A stretch of DNA of 56,492 nt, taken from the NCBI GenBank assembly GCA_025360865.1, contig JANYBG010000170.1, positions 1 through 56,492 of the forward strand, given 5' to 3'. The translations under genes were made by a program, and so were the position numbers. The stretch is from Pseudomonadota bacterium (lineage in GTDB: Bacteria; Pseudomonadota; Gammaproteobacteria; Steroidobacterales; Steroidobacteraceae). Below are positions 25,252 to 34,622 of the stretch, piece by piece (within the stretch, counting starts at the first letter, position 1; every line of letters begins with the position of its first letter). The notes under the pieces were generated by a model that did no database searches, was not told the origin of the DNA, and saw only the letters and a program-made list of their open reading frames with translations.

Positions 25252-26163
25252 CTAGTAGATCGCGATCTCGCGCCGGCCGCCAGAGTCGCGGGCCCCGCGG
25301 AACATCCCGTCGCTGCTGAAGTCCATGACGATGCCACCGGCGCCATCGATGGCGATGATGCCGCCATCACCGCCGAGCTTGCGCAGGATCTCATGCAGCA
25401 TCTCGCGCACCGCCTGCTCAAGACTGATGCCCCGGTATTCCACCGCGGCGCAGACGTGGTGCGCCGCCACGGCGCGGATGAAGTACTCGCCGTGGCCGGT
25501 CGCGGACACCGCGCACACGCCATTCTTGGCGTAGGTGCCCGCGCCGATGATCGGCGAGTCGCCGACCCTGCCCGGGCGCTTGTTGGTCATCCCCCCCGTG
25601 GAGGTCGCCGCGGCGAGATTGCCGGCCTCATCACGCGCCACGGCGCCGACGGTGCCGCGCGGGGACGGCGGCATGATCTCCGACACCGTCTCGCCGCGCT
25701 GCTCGGCCCGCAGTTGCTCGACGCGCTCCGCGGTGCGGAAGTAGTGGTTTGGCACCAGCGTCATGCCTTCCTCGAGCGCGAATTCCTCGGCGCCGGCGCC
25801 CACCAGCAACACGTGGCGCGACTTCTGCATGATGCGGCGAGCGAGCTCAATGGGGTTGCGCACGTGCCGCACTGAGGCGACGGCGCCGGCCCGCAGTTCC
25901 AGCCCCTCCATGATGGCGGCGTCCAGTTCCGCGGCGCCATCGCGGGTCAGCGCCGCGCCGTGCCCGGCGTTGAACATCGGGTCGTCCTCGAGGATGCGCA
26001 CCGCCGCAGTTACCGCGTCGAGGCTCGAGCCGCCGCGCTCCAGGATGGCGTGACCGGCGTCGAGGGAAGCCTCGAGACCTGCGCGGTAGCGCTGCTCGCG
26101 CTCGGGGGAGAGGGCGGCGCGCGGTACCGCGCCGGCCCCACCGTGAATGGCGATGGCGTGCAT
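25252..26163 (-). CDS. Isoaspartyl peptidase/L-asparaginase, cytoplasmic (Ntn hydrolase)
   Basis: A 303-residue plant-type asparaginase/isoaspartyl aminopeptidase. The N-terminal IAIHGGAGAVPR, ERGGSSLDAVTAAVRILEDDPMFNAGHGAALT and the autocleavage site SPRGTVGAVARD with nucleophile Thr171 are typical. GRVGDSPIIGAGTYA and GHGEYFIRAVAAHHVCA line the active site in the beta chain. The precursor self-cleaves before Thr171. There is no signal peptide. It lies 12 bp downstream of a close paralogue that does carry a signal peptide, so the pair looks like a tandem duplication with one cytoplasmic and one exported copy. It probably breaks down isoaspartyl dipeptides or asparagine. Confidence 0.93.
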   Translation of the reverse strand: MHAIAIHGGAGAVPRAALSPEREQRYRAGLEASLDAGHAILERGGSSLDAVTAAVRILEDDPMFNAGHGAALTRDGAAELDAAIMEGLELRAGAVASVRHVRNPIELARRIMQKSRHVLLVGAGAEEFALEEGMTLVPNHYFRTAERVEQLRAEQRGETVSEIMPPSPRGTVGAVARDEAGNLAAATSTGGMTNKRPGRVGDSPIIGAGTYAKNGVCAVSATGHGEYFIRAVAAHHVCAAVEYRGISLEQAVREMLHEILRKLGGDGGIIAIDGAGGIVMDFSSDGMFRGARDSGGRREIAIY

Positions 26164-26175
26164 CTTCGTTCCTGA

Positions 26176-27165
26176 TTACTTGTCGTGGTAGATGGCGATC
26201 TCGCGCCGGCCATGTCCGTCACGGGCCGCGCGGAACATGCCCGCGGTATTGAAGTCCATCGCGATGTTGCCGGCCGGGTCGATCGCGATGACGCCCCCCT
26301 CGCCGCCGGTGGCGCGCAGCTTCTCGTGGACAACCTCGCTGACCGCCCGCTCGAGTGTCAGGTGGCCATAGGCGACCAGGGCGCAGATGTCGTAGGCGAC
26401 CAGCTGGCGCATGAAGTACTCCCCGGCCCCGGTGCCGGAGACGGCGCAGGACTGGTTGTTGGCGTAGGTGCCGGCGCCGATGATCGGCGAGTCGCCGACC
26501 CGCCCGGCGTGCTTGTTGGCGAGCCCGCCGGTGGAGGTCGCGGCGGCGAGGTTGCCGGCGCGGTCCAGCGCCACCGCGCCCACGGTACCCTTGGGGTTCT
26601 GGATCCTCGCCTTGTCCTCCGCGGCCTGCTGCTCCTCGGCAAGCTCCGCGATGCGCGCGCGCGTGCGGAAATAGCTGCGCGGCACCAGCACGACGCCCTG
26701 TTCCAGCGCGAATTCCTCGGCGCCGCCGGCGACCAGCAGCACGTGCGGGCTCCTGTCCATCACCAGACGCGCGAGGTCCACGGGATTCTTCACGTGCCAG
26801 ACACCGGCGATGGCCCCGGCGCGTGGGCCGTTGCCATCCATGATCGCCGAGTCAAGCTCCGCGTCCCCGTCGTGGTTGAGCGCGGCTCCCCGCCCGGCGT
26901 TGAACTGCGGGTCGTCCTCCATCATGCGCACCGCCGCGCCCACCGCGTCCAGGCTCGAGCCACCGCGCTCGAGGATGGCGTAGCCGGCGTCGACCGCCGC
27001 GGCGAGGCCGGCGCGGTAGGAGGCCTCGCGTTCTGGGGTCATCCGCGCCCGGTCGATCACGCCTGCGCCGCCGTGGATGACGAGGGCGATGGGTGGCTCG
27101 GCCGCCAGCGCGGTCGCGGACAGCAGCATCAGGCACAAGACGGCGGACAGGTTGCGATGCGACAT
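26176..27165 (-). CDS. Isoaspartyl peptidase/L-asparaginase, exported paralogue
   Basis: A 329-residue paralogue of the downstream gene with an extra N-terminal signal peptide (MSHRNLSAVLCLMLLSATALA, cleavage expected after ALA-AE). The mature part shows ALVIHGGAGVIDRA, ERGGSSLDAVGAAVRMMEDDPQFNAGRGAAL, the autoprocessing site NPKGTVGAVALD with Thr194, and GRVGDSPIIGAGTYANN. It should act in the periplasm, perhaps on peptidoglycan- or protein-derived isoaspartyl peptides or asparagine. ATG at 27165 has GGGGGA upstream. It is divergent from pyruvate carboxylase. Many stretches are identical to the paralogue, supporting a fairly recent duplication. Confidence 0.92.
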   Translation of the reverse strand: MSHRNLSAVLCLMLLSATALAAEPPIALVIHGGAGVIDRARMTPEREASYRAGLAAAVDAGYAILERGGSSLDAVGAAVRMMEDDPQFNAGRGAALNHDGDAELDSAIMDGNGPRAGAIAGVWHVKNPVDLARLVMDRSPHVLLVAGGAEEFALEQGVVLVPRSYFRTRARIAELAEEQQAAEDKARIQNPKGTVGAVALDRAGNLAAATSTGGLANKHAGRVGDSPIIGAGTYANNQSCAVSGTGAGEYFMRQLVAYDICALVAYGHLTLERAVSEVVHEKLRATGGEGGVIAIDPAGNIAMDFNTAGMFRAARDGHGRREIAIYHDK

Positions 27166-27218
27166 GGTTTCCCCCAAAGCGGCTATCATCGAAGACGCCG
27201 CCGCGGCACGGCCTGTGC

Positions 27219-30200
27219 ATGCCATTCCCGGGCTGGTCTCACGTTCAGACGCTAAATACTAAAGTGAAATCCGACCCGTCGCAGCGGATCCGCAGCCTGC
27301 TCGTCGCCAATCGCGGCGAGATCGCCATTCGTGTCATGCGCGCGGCCAGCGAACTGGGCCTGCGCACGGTGGCGATTTATTCGCAGGAGGACCGCTTCTC
27401 GCTGCACCGTACCAAGGCCGACGAGGCCTATCTGGTCGGGCGCGACCGGGGCCCGGTCGAGGCCTACCTGGACATCGCCGACATCCTGCGCGTCGCGCGG
27501 GAAGCGCGCGTGGAGGCCATCCATCCAGGCTACGGCTTCCTCGCGGAGAACCCGGACTTCGCGCGCGCCTGCGCCGCGAGCGGCATCATATTCATCGGCC
27601 CGGAACCTCAGACCCTGCGGGTCCTGGGGAACAAGGTCACCGCGCGCGAACTCGCCGTGAGCGCCGGCGTCCCCGTGATGCCCGCCAGTGGCGCCCTGCC
27701 GGCGGAACTCGATGCCTGCGCCCGGATGGCCGCCGGCATCGGTTACCCGGTGATGCTCAAGGCGAGCTGGGGCGGGGGTGGCCGCGGCATGCGCGTCATC
27801 GAGGGCGAGCCGGCGCTGCGCGAGCTGCTCCCGGTGGCGCGGCGCGAGGCCCAGGCGGCCTTCGGCAACGACGAGATGTACCTCGAGAAGCTGGTGCGCC
27901 GCGCGCGCCACGTCGAGGTGCAGATCCTGGGCGACCAGCACGGCACGCTGGTGCATCTGTTCGAGCGCGACTGCACCGCGCAGCGGCGCAACCAGAAGGT
28001 GGTGGAGCGCGCGCCGGCGGTTTTCCTGAGCGATGCGCAGCGTGCCCGCCTGTGCGCGGCGGCGCTTGCGATCGGGCGTGCCGCCTCCTATCACAACGCC
28101 GGCACCGTCGAGTTCCTGCAGGACGCGGACAGCGGGGACTTCTACTTCATCGAGGTCAACCCGCGCATCCAGGTCGAGCACACGGTCACCGAGTGCGCCA
28201 CGGGCATCGACCTGGTGAAGGCGCAGATCCGCATCGCCGGCGGCGCCCGCATCGGCAGTCCGGAAAGCGGCGTGCCGGCGCAGGCGGACATCCACATCAG
28301 CGCGCACGCGCTGCAGTGCCGCATCACGACCGAGGACCCGGAAAACAACTTCATCCCCGACTACGGCACGATCACCGCCTATCGCAGCCCCGCGGGCTTC
28401 GGCGTGCGCCTGGACGCCGGCACCGCCTACACCGGCGCGATCATCTCGCGCTCCTACGACTCGTTGCTCGTGAAGGTGACGGCATGGGCGCCGACCCCCG
28501 AGGAGACCATTGCGCGCATGCACCGGGCGCTGTGGGAGTTCCGCATCCGTGGCGTCGTCTCCAACCTGCGCTTCCTCGACCAGCTGATCACGCATCCGCG
28601 CTTCGCCAGCGGCGACTACACCACGCGTTTCATCGAGGAAACGCCCGAACTGTTCCAGTGGCAACGCAAGCGCGACCGCGCGAGCCGCATCCTCGGCTTC
28701 ATCGGCACGACAATCGTCAACGGGCACCCGGAGACGCGCGGTCGCCCGCGACCAGCCAACTTCGCGCCCGCGAAGCTGCCGCCCGGTCCGCTGCCAGCCA
28801 TTGTTCCTGGCACCAAGCAGAAGCTCGACGAGCTGGGGCCGGAGGGCTTCGCGAAGTGGATGCTCGCCCAGGAGCGCGTGCTGGTCACCGACACCAGCAT
28901 GCGCGATGCGCACCAGTCGCTGCTGGCGACCCGTCTGCGCACGCTCGACATGAGCGCCATCGCGCCGTACTACGCGGCTTTGCTGCCGCAGCTGTTCTCG
29001 GTGGAATGCTGGGGCGGTGCGACCTTCGATGTCGCCATGCGGTTCCTGCGTGAGGACCCGTGGCGGCGCCTCACGCTGTTGCGTGAGCGGATGCCGAACC
29101 TGCTGCTGCAGATGCTGCTGCGCTCGGCCAACGCGGTCGGCTACGCCAACTATCCGGACAACGTGGTGCGCTTCTTCGTGGCGAGGGCGGCCGCGAACGG
29201 CGTGGACGTGTTCCGCGTGTTCGACTCGCTCAATTGGGTCGAGAACATGCGCGTGGCGATCGACGCGGTGCGCGCGAGCGGCAAGCTATGCGAGGCGGCG
29301 ATCTGCTACACGGGCAACCTGAGCGACCCGCATGAGACGAAGTACACGCTCGATTACTACCTGAAGCTCGGTCGGGATCTGAAGGCCGCCGGCACTCATG
29401 CGCTGGCGATTAAGGACATGGCGGGCCTGTGCCGGCCGCGCGCCGCCTATAGCCTCGTCAAGGCGCTGAAGGACGAGGTCGGCCTGCCGGTGCACTTCCA
29501 CACGCACGACACCAGCGGCATCGCCGCGGCGAGCGTGCTCGCCGCGGTCGCCGCCGGGGCGGACGCGATCGACGGGGCGATCGACGCCATGAGCGGACTT
29601 ACCTCGCAGCCTAACCTCGGCTCGATCATCGAGGCGCTGCGCTATGGCGAGCGTGACCCGGGCATCGACGCTGGCAAGCTGCGCGCGATCTCGGCGTACT
29701 GGGAGCAGGTGCGGCGCCATTACTCCGCCTTCGAGAGCGACATGCGCGCTGGTGCCTCGGAGGTCTACGTGCACGGCATGCCGGGCGGCCAGTACACCAA
29801 CCTGCGGGAGCAGGCGCGGTCGCTCGGCATCGAGGATGCGCGCTGGCCGGAGGTCTCCGCGGCCTACGCGGCGGTGAACGAGATGTTCGGCGACATCGTC
29901 AAGGTGACGCCCACTTCGAAGGTGGTGGGGGACCTTGCGATCCTCATGGTGAGCTCCGGGATGAGCCGCGAGCAGGTGCTTGATCCGGATACCGAGGTCG
30001 CGTTCCCGGAATCGGTGGTGCAGCTGTTCCGCGGCGACCTCGGGCAACCCCACGGTGGCTTCCCGCCGCAACTGCAGCGCAAGGTCCTCAAGGGCGAGCC
30101 GCCGCGCTCCGAGCGCCCAGGGGAGAGGCTGCCACCGGCGGACCTGGCGGCCGAGCGCGCCCGTGTCCAGCAGCACCTGCCGCGCCCCGTGACGGACGAG

Positions 30201-30722
30201 GACCTCGCCTCTTACCTCATGTACCCGCGGGTTTGGCTTGACTACGCGCGCGAGCGCGCGCTGTACGGGGATCCGGCGATCCTGCCGACGCCGGTGTTCT
30301 TCTACGGCATGGAGCCGGGGCAGGAGATCAGCGTGGATCTTGAGCGCGGCAAGACGCTCATCGTGCGCTACCTGGCCGCGAGCGAGCCCCACGAGGATGG
30401 CACGCGCACGGTGTTCTTCGAACTTAACGGCCAGCCGCGCTCGGTGCGCGTGGCCGATCGCGGACAGGTGGCCAAGCGACCGCCGGCGCGCAAGGCCGAG
30501 CCGGGCAACCTTGGCCACGTCGGCGCGCCCATGCCCGGCACCGTCGTGAGCGTCGCGGCGGTGGTCGGCGCGAAGGTGTCACGCGGAGACCTGCTGGTGA
30601 GCCTCGAGGCGATGAAGATGGAGACCGCCGTGCGCGCGGAGGCCGCCGGCGAGGTCATCGAGATGCTGGTGCGGCCCGGCCAGGCGGTCGACGTGAAGGA
30701 CTTGCTGGTGGTCGTACGGTAA
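27219..30722 (+). CDS. pyc: Pyruvate carboxylase, single chain
   Basis: About 1167 residues, the full single-chain biotin enzyme making oxaloacetate from pyruvate. The biotin carboxylase domain has LLVANRGEIAIRVMRAA, ASWGGGGRGMRV and FIEVNPRIQVEHTVTE. The carboxyltransferase domain begins near VTDTSMRDAHQSLLATR, with VECWGGATFDVAMRFL, FRVFDSLNW and the metal-site HFHTHDTSGIA. The C-terminal biotinyl domain holds SLEAMKMETA, with the biotin-accepting Lys near residue 1133. The start is uncertain: ATG at 27219 gives a 20-residue unconserved leader, while GTG at 27264 (VKSDPSQRIRS) would leave 98 bp for a promoter against the divergent gene. The enzyme is an anaplerotic link feeding aspartate and arginine synthesis. 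Confidence 0.95.
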   Translation: MPFPGWSHVQTLNTKVKSDPSQRIRSLLVANRGEIAIRVMRAASELGLRTVAIYSQEDRFSLHRTKADEAYLVGRDRGPVEAYLDIADILRVAREARVEAIHPGYGFLAENPDFARACAASGIIFIGPEPQTLRVLGNKVTARELAVSAGVPVMPASGALPAELDACARMAAGIGYPVMLKASWGGGGRGMRVIEGEPALRELLPVARREAQAAFGNDEMYLEKLVRRARHVEVQILGDQHGTLVHLFERDCTAQRRNQKVVERAPAVFLSDAQRARLCAAALAIGRAASYHNAGTVEFLQDADSGDFYFIEVNPRIQVEHTVTECATGIDLVKAQIRIAGGARIGSPESGVPAQADIHISAHALQCRITTEDPENNFIPDYGTITAYRSPAGFGVRLDAGTAYTGAIISRSYDSLLVKVTAWAPTPEETIARMHRALWEFRIRGVVSNLRFLDQLITHPRFASGDYTTRFIEETPELFQWQRKRDRASRILGFIGTTIVNGHPETRGRPRPANFAPAKLPPGPLPAIVPGTKQKLDELGPEGFAKWMLAQERVLVTDTSMRDAHQSLLATRLRTLDMSAIAPYYAALLPQLFSVECWGGATFDVAMRFLREDPWRRLTLLRERMPNLLLQMLLRSANAVGYANYPDNVVRFFVARAAANGVDVFRVFDSLNWVENMRVAIDAVRASGKLCEAAICYTGNLSDPHETKYTLDYYLKLGRDLKAAGTHALAIKDMAGLCRPRAAYSLVKALKDEVGLPVHFHTHDTSGIAAASVLAAVAAGADAIDGAIDAMSGLTSQPNLGSIIEALRYGERDPGIDAGKLRAISAYWEQVRRHYSAFESDMRAGASEVYVHGMPGGQYTNLREQARSLGIEDARWPEVSAAYAAVNEMFGDIVKVTPTSKVVGDLAILMVSSGMSREQVLDPDTEVAFPESVVQLFRGDLGQPHGGFPPQLQRKVLKGEPPRSERPGERLPPADLAAERARVQQHLPRPVTDEDLASYLMYPRVWLDYARERALYGDPAILPTPVFFYGMEPGQEISVDLERGKTLIVRYLAASEPHEDGTRTVFFELNGQPRSVRVADRGQVAKRPPARKAEPGNLGHVGAPMPGTVVSVAAVVGAKVSRGDLLVSLEAMKMETAVRAEAAGEVIEMLVRPGQAVDVKDLLVVVR

Positions 30723-30731
30723 GAAGGCTGG

Positions 30732-31955
30732 CTAGAGCGCATCCTTCAGGGCGATCGCCGGATTGGCGAGCTTGGCCGGATCGGGCCGGGCGTGGGCGGC
30801 GATGAGCTTGCGCGCGGCCATCTGGTCTTTCGCCGCGTTGATGCTGTCGATCGCCACCAGTTCCCCGCCGCGCAGGTAGCAGGCACTGAAGCTGCGCGTA
30901 CCCGGATCCCCGCGCATCACCACCGTGTCGTGACCGAAGCCGACACCGACGATCACCAGTTTCAGATCGAACTGGTCCGACCAGAACCATGGAACCTTGT
31001 CGTGTGGTGTAGGTACGCCCAGCAGGTTGAGCGCCACCGTCGTGCCTTGCTCGAAGGCGTTGTCCACCGATTCCAGGCGCATGTGGCGCCCGTACTGGCG
31101 ATTGAGGTGGCTCGCGCAGTCACCGGCGGCGTAGATGTGTTGCGCGGAGGTGCGGCAATGCGCATCGGTGCGCACGCCGTTCTCGCAGTCCAGTCCCGCC
31201 GCTTTGGCCAGTTCGTCCGCCGGCGCGACGCCGACGCCGACGATGACAAGGTCGGCGGGGAACTCGCGCGCGCCCTCCGTGACGACCGTGCGCACGCGCC
31301 CGGTGACCGCGTCCCCGCGCAGCGCCCGGACCTGGGCGCCGCAATGGATGTGCACGCCCTGGCGGGCATGCTCGGCGGCGTAGAAGGCGGAGACTTCCGG
31401 ACAGGTCACCCGGTTCATGAGGCGCTCGGCCATCTCCAGCACGGTCACGTCCAAGCCCAGTTCGCGCGCGGTGGCGGCGACCTCGAGCCCGATGTAGCCG
31501 CCACCGATGATCACCGCCCGTCCGCCCGGTGCGCAGGCGGCGCGGATGATGTCGGCGTCGTCGATGCCGCGCAGGTAGTGGACACCGGGAAGGTCGGCGC
31601 CCGGGGCGAGGAGCCTGCGGGGACGGCTGCCGGTGGCCAGCACCAGGGCATCGAAGGGCAGCACGGTCGAGTCGTCGAGCCGCACGTTGCCCGGGGCCGG
31701 GGCGATTTCCACGACGCGCCGCCCGAGGTGGAGGGTGACCTTGTGGTCGGCGAAGAACTGCGTGGGACGGATGAGCAGGCGGTCGCGCTCCAGGGTACCG
31801 GCCAGGTACTTCTTGGAGAGCGGGGGACGTTGGTAGGGGAGGTAAGGTTCGTCGCCGACCACGGTGAGTTGCCCGGTGAAGCCCTTGCGGCGCAGGGTGT
31901 CGATGGTCTGCACCGCGGCCTGCCCCGCCCCCACGATCACGATGCGCTGGTACAT
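30732..31955 (-). CDS. FAD-dependent ferredoxin/rubredoxin reductase-like protein
   Basis: A 407-residue pyridine-nucleotide-disulfide-type flavoprotein. The N-terminal FAD motif is RIVIVGAGQAAVQTIDTLR, PYQRPPLSKKYLAG is typical of ferredoxin-NAD(P) reductases of oxygenase systems, GGRAVIIGGGYIGLEVAATA is the NAD(P)-binding Rossmann fold, and HIYAAGDCASH binds the flavin. The C-terminal about 80 residues form the reductase C-domain with FWSDQFDLKLVIVG. It lacks a redox-active CxxC pair. It probably passes electrons from NAD(P)H to a ferredoxin or rubredoxin feeding a P450 or dioxygenase, none of which is in the window. ATG at 31955 was chosen. It converges with pyc. Confidence 0.9.
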   Translation of the reverse strand: MYQRIVIVGAGQAAVQTIDTLRRKGFTGQLTVVGDEPYLPYQRPPLSKKYLAGTLERDRLLIRPTQFFADHKVTLHLGRRVVEIAPAPGNVRLDDSTVLPFDALVLATGSRPRRLLAPGADLPGVHYLRGIDDADIIRAACAPGGRAVIIGGGYIGLEVAATARELGLDVTVLEMAERLMNRVTCPEVSAFYAAEHARQGVHIHCGAQVRALRGDAVTGRVRTVVTEGAREFPADLVIVGVGVAPADELAKAAGLDCENGVRTDAHCRTSAQHIYAAGDCASHLNRQYGRHMRLESVDNAFEQGTTVALNLLGVPTPHDKVPWFWSDQFDLKLVIVGVGFGHDTVVMRGDPGTRSFSACYLRGGELVAIDSINAAKDQMAARKLIAAHARPDPAKLANPAIALKDAL

Positions 31956-31991
31956 GACGGCGCAGCATAGACGATGGATTGAACAGGAAAG

Positions 31992-32039
31992 GCGCACCAG
32001 ATCGGGGCAGGGGCGACATCACGCCCCACCCTGGTGCGC
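31992..32039. repeat. Long inverted repeat upstream of the P-II gene
   Basis: GCGCACCAG (31992-32000) and CTGGTGCGC (32031-32039) are perfect 9-bp inverted arms 30 bp apart. Inside lies a second pair, GGGGCG (32010-32015) and CGCCCC (32022-32027). The outer arms contain GCACCA/TGGTGC, resembling NtrC half-sites. They lie 60-110 bp upstream of the sigma-54 promoter, where enhancer sites are expected. The arm separation is much wider than a normal NtrC box, so this could also be an RNA hairpin. Confidence 0.5.
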
Positions 32040-32086
32040 GGGCGTGGGGGGCAGGAGGCCGTAAACCCTGTAACCTGCCGTTTTAG

Positions 32087-32494
<408 letters not shown>

Positions 32495-32801
32495 CGGCTG
32501 AGCGCCACCATGGGCTGGCGGCTTGGCCGCGGCCGAGCGCGCCGGTTCTCAACCGCGCTGTTCAACGACATCGCCTCGCCCGGGCCACGCGTCGCCGGCG
32601 CACGCGAGCTGTTCGCGTCGTGTGTTCGAGGAAGGTGAAAGCTCTTATCGCCCCGCGCTGTCCGTTCGCGCAGACAGCGGACGCGCATCGCGATCTCTGG
32701 GCCCGCGCGCCGCAGGCGCCAGCGCGTTGTCGCCGTGAGGCTCGCGGGAAACAAACCGGGAGAGCATTGGCTCCCCCGGTGAGTCAGCGTTTTGTCCGCG
32801 G
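32495..32801. other. Gene-free stretch between two convergent genes, with hairpins
   Basis: These 307 bp between the ends of the P-II gene and the YXWGXW gene contain no frame I can support. Two hairpins are visible: CGCTGTC/GACAGCG (32656-32679, 10-base loop) and CCGGGAGAGC...GCTCCCCCGG (32756-32779). Neither is followed by a clear T-run on the plus strand, so they may be weak or rho-assisted terminators of the two converging genes. Confidence 0.5.
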
Positions 32802-33797
32802 TTACTTTTCTTCGTGCTTCGCTTGACCGGGCTCCCTGGGCGGGTGCTTCGGCTTGGCGGCGGCTTTGGGCTTCCCCTGCGCGCGCTGCGCCGGGGCTGG
32901 CGTCGCCACCTTCGCCGGCGGCTGGTTGGCGGAGTTCATCGCCTGCGGCGGCGTTGTGTGCGGCAGCGCGCCCGGAGCACCAGGGGCGGCTGCGGACGGA
33001 TGGGCGGCGGGCGGATGCGCCGCCACGACGCCGGGGGCGTTGAACGCGCCCGGGCGCGGCGTCGCCGCGATGGGCGGGTGACCCTGGTTCACGCTCGCCT
33101 GCAGCGAGCGGTTCTGGCTCGCCGCCTGGAAGTGCTGGACCTGGGCGGTCGTCGGGGCGGCGTGCGGCTCGGTCGCCGCCGCCGATTCCGCTGGTGTGGC
33201 CACCGCGTGCACGCCAGTGGCACCGCCGTTGTAGCTCACGCGGTTTATGGTGGTGTTGTTGATCACCGTCTCGTTGTAGGTGTTGTGCACGACCGTCGTG
33301 TTCACGTTCGTCACGGAGGTGTTATAGGCGAAGCTGTTGTTCACCCACCGTCCGCCAGCGTAGCCATTGCCGAAGTAGCCGCCGCCGTAGTTCACGCCAC
33401 CGTAGAAGCCGATGTGCAGACCCCAGTAGCCGGCATGGAAGACGTACACGCCACCGCCGTACCCCCAGTAGCCGGGGGTCCACAGGACCCCGACGCGCGG
33501 GGGCATGACCCATGTGCCAGGAACCCAGAAGTACCCCGCGGCGCCGTAGTGCCAGTAGCCGGGCGTCCAGAGGTAACCCGGCTCGGGCAGTGGGGGCTGT
33601 TCATAGATGGGCAGCGGCGGTGGCGGCAGCTCCGCGGTCACGACAGCGGGACCTTCGACGACAATCGCGGCGCGCGGCGCGGGCACGCCAACGGTGGCCA
33701 CGCAGCCCCCGAGGAGCGGCAGCACGAGACCCGCGGCCCACAGGAGGCGCACACGGGCGAAATTAGATCCGGACAAGTACCTGAATTTGTTCATCAT
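32802..33797 (-). CDS. YXWGXW repeat-containing lipoprotein
   Basis: A 331-residue secreted protein. The N-terminus has a lipoprotein signal (LLWAAGLVLPLLGGC, with the acceptor Cys in LGGC). Residues 70-160 hold a run of aromatic repeats (GYLWTPGYWHYG, GYFWVPGTW, GVLWTPGYWGYGGG, HAGYWGLHIGFYGG) defining the YXWGXW family. A Thr/Asn-rich NTTVVHNTYNETVINNTTIN segment and a long Pro/Ala/Lys-rich disordered tail follow. The family role is unknown, and surface or outer-membrane anchoring is likely. The start is either of two adjacent ATGs (33797 or 33794) behind AGGAA. It is 163 bp downstream of ilvN on the same strand and probably has its own promoter in that gap (33798-33960), which contains no gene. 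Confidence 0.88.
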   Translation of the reverse strand: MMNKFRYLSGSNFARVRLLWAAGLVLPLLGGCVATVGVPAPRAAIVVEGPAVVTAELPPPPLPIYEQPPLPEPGYLWTPGYWHYGAAGYFWVPGTWVMPPRVGVLWTPGYWGYGGGVYVFHAGYWGLHIGFYGGVNYGGGYFGNGYAGGRWVNNSFAYNTSVTNVNTTVVHNTYNETVINNTTINRVSYNGGATGVHAVATPAESAAATEPHAAPTTAQVQHFQAASQNRSLQASVNQGHPPIAATPRPGAFNAPGVVAAHPPAAHPSAAAPGAPGALPHTTPPQAMNSANQPPAKVATPAPAQRAQGKPKAAAKPKHPPREPGQAKHEEK

Positions 33798-33960
33798 CGG
33801 TGGTTCCTGTAGCCGCAGCGGTCATCATATGTAACGAGGCTAGTCAGCCAGACCGCCTCCTGCCCACTACAACGTCACAGTTCCGCTTCCGACGACCCAC
33901 ATGAAACATTCTTAATTGGGGGAGGCCGGGCGCTCGGATGAGAGGGCAGTCCCCGGTGAC

Positions 33961-34476
33961 TCAGGCCGTGGCGGGGGTCGCGCGCGCGCGCAGCGGCCGG
34001 GCACTCCGGCTGATCCCCAGGGCGCCGCTGCGCACCACCTCCAGCAACTCGGCCTGGCGACCGAGGCTTTTCACGAAGGCGTTCACTTCCGCCTCGCTGG
34101 CCGTGAGTTCCACGATGAATCCCTCCACAGCCGGGTCCAGCACGCGCCCGCCGCTGCGCACCACCTGGCCCCTGACGGTATCGGTCTGCGAGGGCTCAAG
34201 CCGCATCTTCAGCAGCACGAGCTCGCGCTCCAGGTGCTCGCCCTTGGTCATATCCAGAACGTTGACGACGTCGACCAGCTTGTTCAGCTGGTTGGCGATC
34301 TGCTGGATGACCTGGTCTGAACCGGAGGTCACCAGCGTGATGCGCGACACGGTGGGGTCGTCGGTCGGGGCGACCGAGAGGGATTCGATGTTGTAGCCCC
34401 GGGTGGAGAACAGCCCGGCGACGCGGGTCAGGGCCCCGGCCTCGTTCTGCAGCAGGATCGCGATGATGTGACGCAT
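33961..34476 (-). CDS. ilvN: Acetolactate synthase small (regulatory) subunit
   Basis: A 171-residue regulatory subunit. The N-terminal ACT domain [33 protein letters not shown] and the following [10 protein letters not shown] and [13 protein letters not shown] are the IlvH/IlvN signature. The C-terminal domain has RELVLLKM and [17 protein letters not shown]. It binds valine and tunes the catalytic subunit. It is transcribed divergently from the catalytic ilvB, 146 bp away, whereas the two are normally consecutive in one operon. ATG at 34476 is the family start. The C-terminal ten or so residues ([14 protein letters not shown]) are unconserved. Confidence 0.95.
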   Translation of the reverse strand: MRHIIAILLQNEAGALTRVAGLFSTRGYNIESLSVAPTDDPTVSRITLVTSGSDQVIQQIANQLNKLVDVVNVLDMTKGEHLERELVLLKMRLEPSQTDTVRGQVVRSGGRVLDPAVEGFIVELTASEAEVNAFVKSLGRQAELLEVVRSGALGISRSARPLRARATPATA

Positions 34477-34522
34477 GGTGAGAACAGCGGCCGAGGAGGG
34501 TGGTGGGGCGTCGCAGAATAAA

Positions 34523-34604
34523 GGATCGGCGCGAGTTTGCACCACGGAAGCAAGCTGCTAGGCTCGCCGATCCCTGCGAGTTTCCCGAAGCGCAGCGCAT
34601 TTTA
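34523..34604 (+). promoter_or_regulatory. Possible leader hairpins ahead of ilvB
   Basis: GGATCGGCG (34523-34531) pairs with CGCCGATCC (34565-34573), extended by GAG/CTC with one bulged base. It is followed at once by CTGCG/CGCAG (34574-34578 and 34591-34595), with a TTTT run at 34600-34603. The order, stem then GC stem then T-run, resembles an attenuator or terminator on the ilvB side. I could not find a leader peptide rich in Ile, Val or Leu codons, so classical attenuation is not supported. Confidence 0.35.
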
Positions 34605-34622
34605 AGGCCAAGAAGCGCGTCC

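Noticed and set aside
27252-28913. A 553-codon minus-strand frame over pyruvate carboxylase
   Set aside because: It is the mirror of codon bias in pyc, with no domain and no ribosome-binding site.
29286-30518. A 410-codon minus-strand frame over pyruvate carboxylase
   Set aside because: It is again an antisense shadow with a His/Arg/Val-rich translation and no family resemblance.
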